The translations under genes and the position numbers were made by a program. The notes under the pieces were generated by a model. The model was not told the DNA's origin, did not search any database, and saw nothing but the letters and a program-made list of their open reading frames with translations. Source: DB1 sp049323655 (lineage in GTDB: Bacteria; Desulfobacterota; Desulfobulbia; Desulfobulbales; SURF-16). From it: DNA of 64,000 bases. The stretch is from assembly GCA_049323655.1 (NCBI GenBank), contig JBMONO010000043.1:62001-126000 (forward strand), read 5' to 3'. Of this stretch, positions 1-9,041 are shown one piece after another; position 1 is the stretch's first letter; each line of letters begins with the position of its first letter.

Positions 1-22
1 TCAACGGGAAATGAGAATGGCC

Positions 23-1867
<1,845 letters not shown>

Positions 1868-1879
1868 GACGGGATCTCC

Positions 1880-2767
1880 TCATGGCTCACGCACGCCATC
1901 GCCCTCAAGCACCAGTTCGAGGGGTTGGTGGTCGGAACTGAGCAGGTCGAAGTGGCAGGAAGCGGAACGGATATGGAGGCCGCGGACAAAAACATGGTCC
2001 AGCGCCTGGCCGAGGCAGCGGGAACGGCCGTCCGGTTCAAAGACGGCAAGCTCCATCCGCAGATTGGATGTCATGTCCTGGAGAAAGTCGATCCGGCTGG
2101 CCAGCCAGGTGTTGAAATCACCGGCCAGCAGGGTGGGGCCGTCATGACGATCGATTTCCTCTTCGAGCTGATGCATCTGCCGTTTAAACTTATTGATCCG
2201 GACAAAATTGATGGCATGGACATTGAGCACCAGAAGCTGCTGCTCACAGCCGACCAGCCGGTAGCGGGTGCCGACGGCCATCTTCGGCAGCCGCACCAGC
2301 GGTTCGTAAGCGGGAGAGCGGAGAAAGAAGAGATCGGTGGGCGCGGCCCGACTGCCGGTCATCACCCCGACATCGATGTCGTGCAAGCGGCGGGTAAAGC
2401 CTGCGGCCAGATCCCAGCGCAGCCCCGGCGACTGGTGCAGCATGCGCAGCATGGCGGGCCGCAGGAAGACCTCCTGGAGCAGGACCAGATCCTTGTTGAT
2501 GATCATCCGGCGGAAATCCGTGGCCCAGCCGCTCCGTTTCGCCTTGTAGATATTCCAGACCAGCACGGAAAAGCGGGGTGTGATCGCCGGCACCGCCGGC
2601 GCGCCGATGGTGGTCAAAACGTCCGCATGGTCGGGTATGAGGTGGGTGAGCCCTTTCATTTTTTGAACATACAGAGCCCAAAGCCGGGCGTCAAGATGGC
2701 AAATGCGGGGCAAGGCGGGAAGCTTTCCGTCCTCCGTTTGCATGGAAAGTGCGGCAAAATCGATCAT
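1880..2767 (-). CDS. Endonuclease/exonuclease/phosphatase-family hydrolase (YafD-like)
   Basis: The protein has the EEP fold signatures: a WNIYKA entry strand, LLQEV with the metal-binding Glu, LLAGDFNTW with the catalytic Asp/Asn pair, and SSDHQPL near the C terminus with the Asp-His pair. It resembles the YafD/UPF0294 group rather than ExoIII. The substrate cannot be told from sequence; DNA, phospholipid headgroups and inositol phosphates are all used by this superfamily. The first 36 residues are poorly matched to the fold, so a later start at the Met of MKGLTHLIPDH (about 2659) is possible. It precedes the DUF255 gene with a 12-bp gap. Confidence 0.78.
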   Translation of the reverse strand: MIDFAALSMQTEDGKLPALPRICHLDARLWALYVQKMKGLTHLIPDHADVLTTIGAPAVPAITPRFSVLVWNIYKAKRSGWATDFRRMIINKDLVLLQEVFLRPAMLRMLHQSPGLRWDLAAGFTRRLHDIDVGVMTGSRAAPTDLFFLRSPAYEPLVRLPKMAVGTRYRLVGCEQQLLVLNVHAINFVRINKFKRQMHQLEEEIDRHDGPTLLAGDFNTWLASRIDFLQDMTSNLRMELAVFEPDGRSRCLGQALDHVFVRGLHIRSASCHFDLLSSDHQPLELVLEGDGVREP

Positions 2768-2976
2768 TCGTCATCTGCTGTGCAATTTTTTCTTGCCAAG
2801 AGCTGTTTTTTCGGGGTACAAGGAAAAGTGCTATTGTCAGATGAGATGGGGCGTCAGGCGGGAGCGGGGGAAAATGCTCTCGAAAACCCTGGCGGATCCT
2901 GACCGGCTGGCAATAGGGGACAAGGATTCCATGGGGGAATCCGTTGTATTCATCTTTAAGGAAAAGGAGATTCGAG

Positions 2977-4278
2977 ATGAAGAAAATTATTTCCACCGTT
3001 GCCGCCCTCGGCCTTGTTGCCGGGATGGCGGCCACCGCTTCCGCCATGGATTTTTCCATGACCGGCAAGTATGTCCTCGAAGGCTACATGCTGAACAACG
3101 CCGACGGCGTGGGCTTCAACCCCTATGATGACGACGCCGGCACCGACTCCGCCTGGGTACAGACCATGCTGATCAAGCCGACCCTCAAGGTTAACGACAA
3201 GATCTCCATGTTCTCCGAGATTCGTTTCGCCAAGGACTCTGACTGGGGTGACGACTGGACCCAGGCCCAAGAGAAGGCCGGCGATTTTGACGAGAACGGC
3301 ATCGACGTCGAGCTCCTTTACATGGAGTACATGTCTCCGGTCGGTAAACTGCGCATGGGCCGTACCCCGGCCGGCGCCTGGGGCAGCGACTTCGTCAGCA
3401 CCACCCGCAACTCCAACCGTTTCATGTGGTGGCCGAGCTTTGTCGCCGAGCCCTTCAGCCTCTGTGTTTTCACCGAGAAGGTTGACGAGAACGACTGGGA
3501 CAGCTCCGACTCCGACGCTGACAACGATCTCTATGAAATCGACCTGACCTACAAGGTCGATAACATGAACCTGCGCGTTGCCTATGACTATTTCAACTAC
3601 AAGAGCAACTCCACCTATGACCGTCAGGACAACCGCCTGAAGGCCAATGCCGACATGAAATTCGGCAACATCGCCGTGGTCGGCGAGTGGGGCTGGCAGT
3701 TCGGCGACTGGCGTGACTATGACGCCTCCGCCATGGAGGATATCGATGTCGACGCCATGGCCTTCATGCTCGACGTCTCCACCCAGATCGACAAACTCAA
3801 CGTCGGCATGCTCTACTTCTGGGCCGAGGGTCAGGACGACAGCGACGACGAGATCACCGGCGCCATGCTCGGCACCCTCGATGACGGTATCGGCGACGAC
3901 TTCAACCCCTACTATATTCTCACCGGCGACCACACCGGCATGCTGAACAGCGACGAGTACAACGACGATCCGCTGATGGCGATCGGCGGTGTTCACAGCA
4001 TCGGCGTTTATGCCGATTTTGCCGTTTCCGACAAGCTGACCCTGCATGGCGCGCTGGCCTATGCCTGGGCGGATGAGGAAGAGACCATTGCCGACGATAT
4101 CGATGACGAGTACGGCTGGGAGATCGATCTCGGCGCCAAGTACAAACTGCTCGACAACCTGACCTACGAGCTGCGCGGCGCTTACTTCAACACCGGCGAC
4201 TTCTTTGACGATGTCAACGGCGACATGGATGCCGATGACCTCTACCTCGTCAGCCACCACCTGACCATGACCTTCTAA
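2977..4278 (+). CDS. Outer-membrane beta-barrel porin-like protein
   Basis: The 433-residue product starts with a clear Sec signal peptide ending in ATASA (cleavage near residue 23) and finishes with the aromatic residue Phe, the usual signal for BAM insertion of an outer-membrane barrel. The body is rich in Asp, Tyr and Gly in alternating patterns and is strongly acidic, which suggests a cation-tolerant or calcium-binding pore. I do not recognise a named family with certainty; similar putative porins are abundant in Desulfobulbales. The ATG at 2977 is preferred over upstream TTG codons because an AGGAAAAGGAGA ribosome-binding sequence sits just before it. A strong terminator follows, so it is a single-gene unit. 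Confidence 0.75.
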   Translation: MKKIISTVAALGLVAGMAATASAMDFSMTGKYVLEGYMLNNADGVGFNPYDDDAGTDSAWVQTMLIKPTLKVNDKISMFSEIRFAKDSDWGDDWTQAQEKAGDFDENGIDVELLYMEYMSPVGKLRMGRTPAGAWGSDFVSTTRNSNRFMWWPSFVAEPFSLCVFTEKVDENDWDSSDSDADNDLYEIDLTYKVDNMNLRVAYDYFNYKSNSTYDRQDNRLKANADMKFGNIAVVGEWGWQFGDWRDYDASAMEDIDVDAMAFMLDVSTQIDKLNVGMLYFWAEGQDDSDDEITGAMLGTLDDGIGDDFNPYYILTGDHTGMLNSDEYNDDPLMAIGGVHSIGVYADFAVSDKLTLHGALAYAWADEEETIADDIDDEYGWEIDLGAKYKLLDNLTYELRGAYFNTGDFFDDVNGDMDADDLYLVSHHLTMTF

Positions 4279-4307
4279 TTGCTGTCTGATTAGAGCGGTT
4301 GCGAAAA

Positions 4308-4335
4308 AGCCCTGCCTCGCGCAGGGCTTTTTTTT
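4308..4335 (+). terminator. Rho-independent terminator of the porin gene
   Basis: An 8-bp perfect stem, AGCCCTGC with GCAGGGCT, and a 5-base loop are followed by seven T residues. It lies 30 bp after the porin stop codon. Confidence 0.93.
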
Positions 4336-4370
4336 GTTGACAGCCCGCATTCCACCGGACTCTCTCTTTC

Positions 4371-5816
4371 ATGGCCTTCCCCATCGATCATATCCTCACC
4401 GTGCTCGCCGCCGAGGTCGCCACCTACCAGGTGCCGGTGGTTGATCTCATCGCCGTGCAGAGCCAAGACCCCTTTCAGGTGCTGGTCGCCACCATTCTCT
4501 CGGCCCGCACCAAGGATGAAACCACCGCGGCCGCTGCGCACCGCCTCTTTGCCAGGGCGTGGGATGTCGCCGCCCTGGCCGCTCTCTCGGAAGAGGAAAT
4601 CGCCCGGCTCATCCATCCGGTTGGTTTTTTTCGCAACAAAGCGGCCTATCTGGCCCGGTTGCCGGCGGCGCTCGCCCCTTTCGGCGGCCGGGTTCCCGAC
4701 ACCATCGAGGAGTTGCTGACTTTGCCCGGCGTCGGCCGGAAAACCGCCAACCTGGTCCTGGCGGTGGCCTTCCGAAAACCGGCCATCTGCGTTGACACCC
4801 ATGTCCATCGCATCATGAATATCTGGGGCTATGTCGCGACCCGAACGCCGCTGGAAACAGAGATGGCGCTCCGGCAAAAATTGCCGGAAAAGCACTGGCT
4901 GACCGTCAACTCCATCCTGGTCGCCTTCGGCCAGGGCACCTGCCGGCCGGTGGCGCCGCACTGTGATCGCTGTGTGATTCGGACGGAGTGCCCGCAGATC
5001 GGGGTAACGCCGCGCAGAATCAGGGCCACGGACCCGGCGGCGGCAGGGAGTAGGGCACTTAAGCTGATCAGCTGGAACGTCAACGGCGTCAGGGCGGTTG
5101 AAAAAAAGGGTTTAATCGGGCAACTCCGTGAATTTGACGCCGATATCATCGCCCTGCAGGAGACCAAGGCCCAGCAGGAACAGCTGAGCAGCGAACTGAC
5201 GACCATCGACGGCTACCACTCCTACTGGTTTTCCGCTGAGCGCAAGGGCTATTCCGGAGTGGCGATCTACAGCCGGATCACGCCGCTGCAGGTACGGCAC
5301 GGAATCGGCAAGCCTGAGTATGACCGGGAAGGTCGGGTGCTCACCCTGGAATTTTCCGATTTTTTCCTGGTCAACATCTATTTCCCCAATGCCGGTGAAG
5401 GCCTGAAGCGGCTTGATTACAAGCTTGCCTTCAACCACGCCCTCCTCGATTTCCTCGGCGGACTGGACCGGGAAAAAACCCTGGTGGTATGTGGTGATTT
5501 TAATGTGGCGCACCGGGAAATCGACCTGAAAAATCCGAAAAGCAATGAAGGAAACCCAGGCTTCACCCCGGAGGAGCGGCGCTGGATGGATGATTTTCTC
5601 GCTGCCGGCTTTGTCGATACCTTCAGGATATTCCATCAGGAGGGCGGCCAATATACCTGGTGGAGTTACCGGTTTAATGCCCGGGCCAAGGATATCGGCT
5701 GGCGCATCGACTATTTTTGCGTCGATGAAAGGAGCAGGGCACGGGTGCAGGATGCCTTTATCCTGAAAGAGGTGATGGGTTCGGACCATTGCCCGGTGGG
5801 AATTGTGCTGGGCTGA
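4371..5816 (+). CDS. Endonuclease III-exonuclease III fusion (DNA glycosylase/AP lyase + AP endonuclease)
   Basis: One uninterrupted 481-residue frame joins two base-excision-repair enzymes. Residues 1-210 are endonuclease III: the helix-hairpin-helix LPGVGRKTANLV contains catalytic Lys124, VDTHVHRI contains catalytic Asp142, and Cys191, Cys198, Cys201 and Cys207 give the exact CX6CX2CX5C iron-sulfur motif. Residues 229-481 are exonuclease III/XthA: WNVNG, LQETK (Glu264), GDFNVAH (Asp376/Asn378) and GSDHCPV (Asp472/His473). A linker of roughly 18 residues rich in Arg and Ala joins them. All catalytic residues are present, so both steps (base removal/strand nicking and 3'-end cleaning) should be active in one polypeptide. 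The nfo gene for endonuclease IV faces it 86 bp away. Confidence 0.93.
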   Translation: MAFPIDHILTVLAAEVATYQVPVVDLIAVQSQDPFQVLVATILSARTKDETTAAAAHRLFARAWDVAALAALSEEEIARLIHPVGFFRNKAAYLARLPAALAPFGGRVPDTIEELLTLPGVGRKTANLVLAVAFRKPAICVDTHVHRIMNIWGYVATRTPLETEMALRQKLPEKHWLTVNSILVAFGQGTCRPVAPHCDRCVIRTECPQIGVTPRRIRATDPAAAGSRALKLISWNVNGVRAVEKKGLIGQLREFDADIIALQETKAQQEQLSSELTTIDGYHSYWFSAERKGYSGVAIYSRITPLQVRHGIGKPEYDREGRVLTLEFSDFFLVNIYFPNAGEGLKRLDYKLAFNHALLDFLGGLDREKTLVVCGDFNVAHREIDLKNPKSNEGNPGFTPEERRWMDDFLAAGFVDTFRIFHQEGGQYTWWSYRFNARAKDIGWRIDYFCVDERSRARVQDAFILKEVMGSDHCPVGIVLG

Positions 5817-5902
5817 GAAACAGGGGCAGAAAAAGAGAGGGGCCAGTGCCGCAGCTGCGCGAAGGAGGCCAGACCGCTCGACATCAGGGAGGATGAATTT
5901 TT

Positions 5903-6781
5903 TTACCGGTCGTGCTCCTCATTCAGAGTATCTGTCAGCAGGGCGCGCAGCGTCCGTAAATTTACGATATCCTCGGCCAGGTCAGAACCTTTTGGGGTTT
6001 CCAGGGTCATGGGGTGATGCCGGAAACGGGGATCGTTGAGCAGCAGGCGGAAACCGGCGAGGCCGATATGACCCTGGCCGATATGCTCGTGGCGGTCGAC
6101 CCGACTGCCCAGTTCCCGTTGACTGTCATTGAGATGGAAAAATTTGACCCGCGTTATCCCGCAGGTGCGGTCAATGGCCGCCATGGTGGCATGATATGCC
6201 GCCGCGTTGCGCAGATCATGGCCGGCAGCAAAAAGATGACAGGTGTCGAGGCAGAGGCCGAGCCGGTCGGCGAAGGCGGAGCTGGTGAGGAGAAAGGCAA
6301 GCTCGTTGAACGTTGCGCCCAGGGCGTTGCCCTGCCCCGCTGTGTTTTCCAGCAGCACCATGACCGCCTCCGCCCCGCGCGCCGCGGCAAAGGCCTGGTC
6401 AAGATGGCAAACCAGCCGGATGAGACCCTGTTCGGCGCCATCGCCGCCATGGGAGCCGGGGTGCATGACCACAAACGGGATGGCAAGCGCCGCACTGCGT
6501 TCGAGTTCGGCGGTCAGCGCCAGGACGGACTTGCGACGCACCTCCGCATCGGGAGAGGCCAGGTTAATGAGATAGGAGGTATGGGAGGCGATCGGCCAGT
6601 TTCCCCAGCTCTGCCATGCGGCGGCAAAGTCGGCTCGTTCTTCGGCGCTGATCGGAAGGGTCTGCCACTGCCGCTGGTTGCGGGTGAAGATCTGCAGGGC
6701 GCGGCCGCCGACCCGAGCAATGCGAGTGATGGCCAGCTGAAGGCCGCCGGCCACCGACATATGTGCACCAAGAAGAGGCAT
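5903..6781 (-). CDS. nfo: Endonuclease IV (deoxyribonuclease IV)
   Basis: This 292-residue TIM-barrel AP endonuclease cleaves 5' to abasic sites using three zinc ions. It opens with PLLGAHMSVAGG and carries VMHPGSH, LLENTAGQG, LGLCLDTCHLFAAGHD, FHLNDSQ and DRHEHIGQG, which together supply the His, Glu and Asp zinc ligands. The ATG at 6781 is chosen because it places GAH at the same N-terminal position as in characterised enzymes; an upstream TTG at 6805 would add eight unconserved residues. It is convergent with the Nth-XthA fusion, so base-excision repair functions are clustered here. Confidence 0.93.
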   Translation of the reverse strand: MPLLGAHMSVAGGLQLAITRIARVGGRALQIFTRNQRQWQTLPISAEERADFAAAWQSWGNWPIASHTSYLINLASPDAEVRRKSVLALTAELERSAALAIPFVVMHPGSHGGDGAEQGLIRLVCHLDQAFAAARGAEAVMVLLENTAGQGNALGATFNELAFLLTSSAFADRLGLCLDTCHLFAAGHDLRNAAAYHATMAAIDRTCGITRVKFFHLNDSQRELGSRVDRHEHIGQGHIGLAGFRLLLNDPRFRHHPMTLETPKGSDLAEDIVNLRTLRALLTDTLNEEHDR

Positions 6782-6973
6782 GGTTTTTTGCGATCCGAGA
6801 TTCAAGAAGCAACAAAGGGCCGGGGTGTTTTGCTCGAAGTTTTGTTCAAGCGTGGTTGACCTTGCCGGGGCCGGTTTCTCCGGCGGTAACTATCCAGCTT
6901 CGTGCCGCGGAATGAGTATAAGCTGGCGGATAATTTCTTTGAACACTGTGGGGACGATGGTACAGTATTGCGC

Positions 6974-8380
6974 ATGCCCACCTATCACCGTCATGATATA
7001 AACAGATTGCTCGCGGAAATCAAGAAGGGCGAGGTCCACCCGGTTTATCTGCTTTTCGGCGAACGCTACCTGTGCCGGGAGGCGGCCGAGGCGATTGCCG
7101 GCCAGCTTCTGCCTGATGAAAAAGAGCGCGATCTCAAGCTGATGAAGATCGACGGCGACGGGGAAAATGTCGGCCGGACGATCAGTCGGCTGCTGACCTA
7201 CAGCCTGTTCGCCGGTCGTCAGGTCTTCCGGGTGCTGGACTCGAAAATTTTTTATTCCAGGCTGGTGGCCAAAAATTTCTGGGAAAAGGCGAAAAAGGCG
7301 GCGGATGAGGCCAATCCGGCGAAGGCCGGTCGGTATCTTCTCAAGATGCTCCAGGCCGCCGGCCTTGGCGTCGATGAACCGTTGACGGAGCTCTCTTCGG
7401 CTCAATGGAAAAAGCTGTTCGGTTTTGAACGGCCGGACGATGTCGCCTGGTGCGCCGAGGTGGCTGTACCGGTTGCGGCCGGCAATGGTGGCGGCGGGGC
7501 GGATGACGCCTTACTGCTTGATGCTCTGGAAAAAGGCTGGCCCAGCGACAATATCCTGCTGCTGACCGCGGAGGCAGTGGACAAACGGAAAAAAGTGTTC
7601 AAGAAAATCGAGGAACGGGGCGCGGTTGTTGACCTCTCGGTTGACAGCGGAACCTCGACTGCGGCCCAGAAGGACCGGGACGCGGTGATTCGTGATCTGG
7701 TCATCACCACCTTGCGGGATATGGGAAAAAAGGCCGGGGCCGGGGTCGTTGACGTCCTCCTTGACCGCGTCGGTTTTCATCCGGTGGCGGCGGTCCGGGA
7801 GACGGAAAAGCTGGCCCTGTTCGTCGGCGAGCAACAAATCGTCCGGCAGGAGGATGTGCTGGCCATTATCGGTCAGACCCGGGAGGAGGCAATCTTTCAG
7901 CTCAACGACGCGGTGGCGGCGGCGGATCTTGCCCGGGCTGTGGCGCTCGTTGTCCGGCTGCGGGACAGCGGCATCCATCCCCTCGCCCTGGTGGCCGGAC
8001 TGCGTAACCTGCTGCGCCGCCTTCTCTTTATCCGCGCCTTACGCGAAAAGGAGTCGCCCCGCTATGAGCCGGGCCTTTCGTTTCCCCTCTTTCAGAAAGG
8101 CTATCTGGCGGAGTTGAAACAGAGCACGCTCGGAACTTCCGTCCTGCTCGATGGTCATCCCTATGTGCTGTTTAAAGCCTTTCAGCAGGCGGGCAATTTT
8201 GATCTGACATCCCTGCGGACCGGCTTGGCCCTTTTGCTTGACGCGGAATTTCTTCTCAAGGGCAGCTCCCTGCCTCCCCATATCATCCTCGAGGATTTTC
8301 TTTTCCGTTTTCTCGACAAAACAGTAAAAAGTCTTTTTCCGCCACAGAGCGCACTGAGGACAGAGAAAAAACATCTTTAA
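6974..8380 (+). CDS. holA: DNA polymerase III subunit delta
   Basis: The 468-residue protein matches the clamp-loader delta subunit: it begins HDINRLLAEI..VHPVYLLFGER and contains the conserved central and C-terminal helical regions (ETEKLALF, IGQTREEAIFQLNDAV). It opens the beta sliding clamp within the clamp loader. It is longer than the E. coli protein (343 residues), partly through an internal insertion around residues 120-170. The last 21 residues and the stop codon are encoded by a copy of the 132-bp dispersed repeat (8315-8446), so the natural C terminus has been replaced or extended. The ATG at 6974 gives the family N terminus; an upstream frame extension from 6902 is not conserved-looking. 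Confidence 0.88.
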   Translation: MPTYHRHDINRLLAEIKKGEVHPVYLLFGERYLCREAAEAIAGQLLPDEKERDLKLMKIDGDGENVGRTISRLLTYSLFAGRQVFRVLDSKIFYSRLVAKNFWEKAKKAADEANPAKAGRYLLKMLQAAGLGVDEPLTELSSAQWKKLFGFERPDDVAWCAEVAVPVAAGNGGGGADDALLLDALEKGWPSDNILLLTAEAVDKRKKVFKKIEERGAVVDLSVDSGTSTAAQKDRDAVIRDLVITTLRDMGKKAGAGVVDVLLDRVGFHPVAAVRETEKLALFVGEQQIVRQEDVLAIIGQTREEAIFQLNDAVAAADLARAVALVVRLRDSGIHPLALVAGLRNLLRRLLFIRALREKESPRYEPGLSFPLFQKGYLAELKQSTLGTSVLLDGHPYVLFKAFQQAGNFDLTSLRTGLALLLDAEFLLKGSSLPPHIILEDFLFRFLDKTVKSLFPPQSALRTEKKHL

Positions 8381-8446
8381 TTACAATTAGTTATTTTTGT
8401 GTGATCTGCGGTCTCTGTGGTAAATTTTCAGTTTTTGCGAGACCAT
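8315..8446. repeat. 132-bp inverted-repeat element, copy 1
   Basis: This is one of three copies of the same 132-bp element (others at 22969 and 61523). It has the outer arms GTAAAAAGT and GTTTTTGCG and inner arms built from CACAGAG-type words pairing with CTCTGTGG words on the far side of a central TTAATTACAATTAGTTA. It overlaps the 3' end of holA, whose last 21 codons and TAA stop lie inside it. Confidence 0.88.
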
Positions 8447-8607
8447 CTTTCTTGGCAATCAGCCCGTCGGTGCCGCCGCCAGGGCAAAGTGAGCGGCTCT
8501 CTTGCCAGCTTTCGCGCAAGTGGTTACAATAGGAGCATGTTCTGCGGCGCGTGAACATGCAGCGCATCGGCAAGCGATGCGGGGAAAGGGAGAGACGAGG
8601 GACGAGA

Positions 8608-8922
8608 ATGGCGGTGCCGGACAAGAAACGAGACAGCGGAGTGCTCGTCAAGGAGCGACAGAAGGTGGCGGAGCCGCCGCTCTACAAGGTGCTGCTGCAC
8701 AATGACGACTATACAACCATGGACTTTGTCATTATGATCCTGGAAACGGTCTTTCACAAAAGCGCCGGCGAGGCGACCCGGATCATGCTCAATGTCCATC
8801 AGCAGGGGATCGGGGTGGCGGGGATTTACACCCGTGAAATCGCCGATACCAAGGTGCATATCGTCCATGATCTGGCCAGGAGAAATGAATTCCCTCTGAA
8901 GTGCTCCATGGAACAGGTGTGA
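8608..8922 (+). CDS. clpS: ATP-dependent Clp protease adaptor ClpS
   Basis: The 104-residue adaptor delivers N-degron substrates to ClpAP. Residues 30 onward contain the hallmark YKVLLHNDDYTTMDFV (with the Asn-Asp pair that binds the N-terminal amino group), followed by MLNVHQQGIGVAGIYTREIAE-like sequence and the C-terminal PLKCSME. The ATG at 8608 follows a purine-rich GGGAGAGACGAGGGA ribosome-binding region; an upstream in-frame ATG would add a basic, unconserved stretch. clpA follows after 119 bp. Confidence 0.95.
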   Translation: MAVPDKKRDSGVLVKERQKVAEPPLYKVLLHNDDYTTMDFVIMILETVFHKSAGEATRIMLNVHQQGIGVAGIYTREIADTKVHIVHDLARRNEFPLKCSMEQV

Positions 8923-9041
8923 TTTCCAGAGGCATGAGAGTGAATACAGGGCTCAGCTGAAATCACGGCCCTGTCCCCCGTCATAACTGCAAGAAATGTA
9001 TTCTTCTGACCCCTGACGCCTGACCCACAAAGGATAATATT

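Noticed and set aside
2700..2976. Clear promoter of the first porin gene
   Set aside because: Several weak -35/-10 pairs are possible (for example TTGCCA near 2793), but none stands out enough to report.
2956..4350. 464-codon open frame antisense to the porin gene
   Set aside because: Val/Gly-rich shadow that arises from the Asp/Gly codon bias of the real porin gene.
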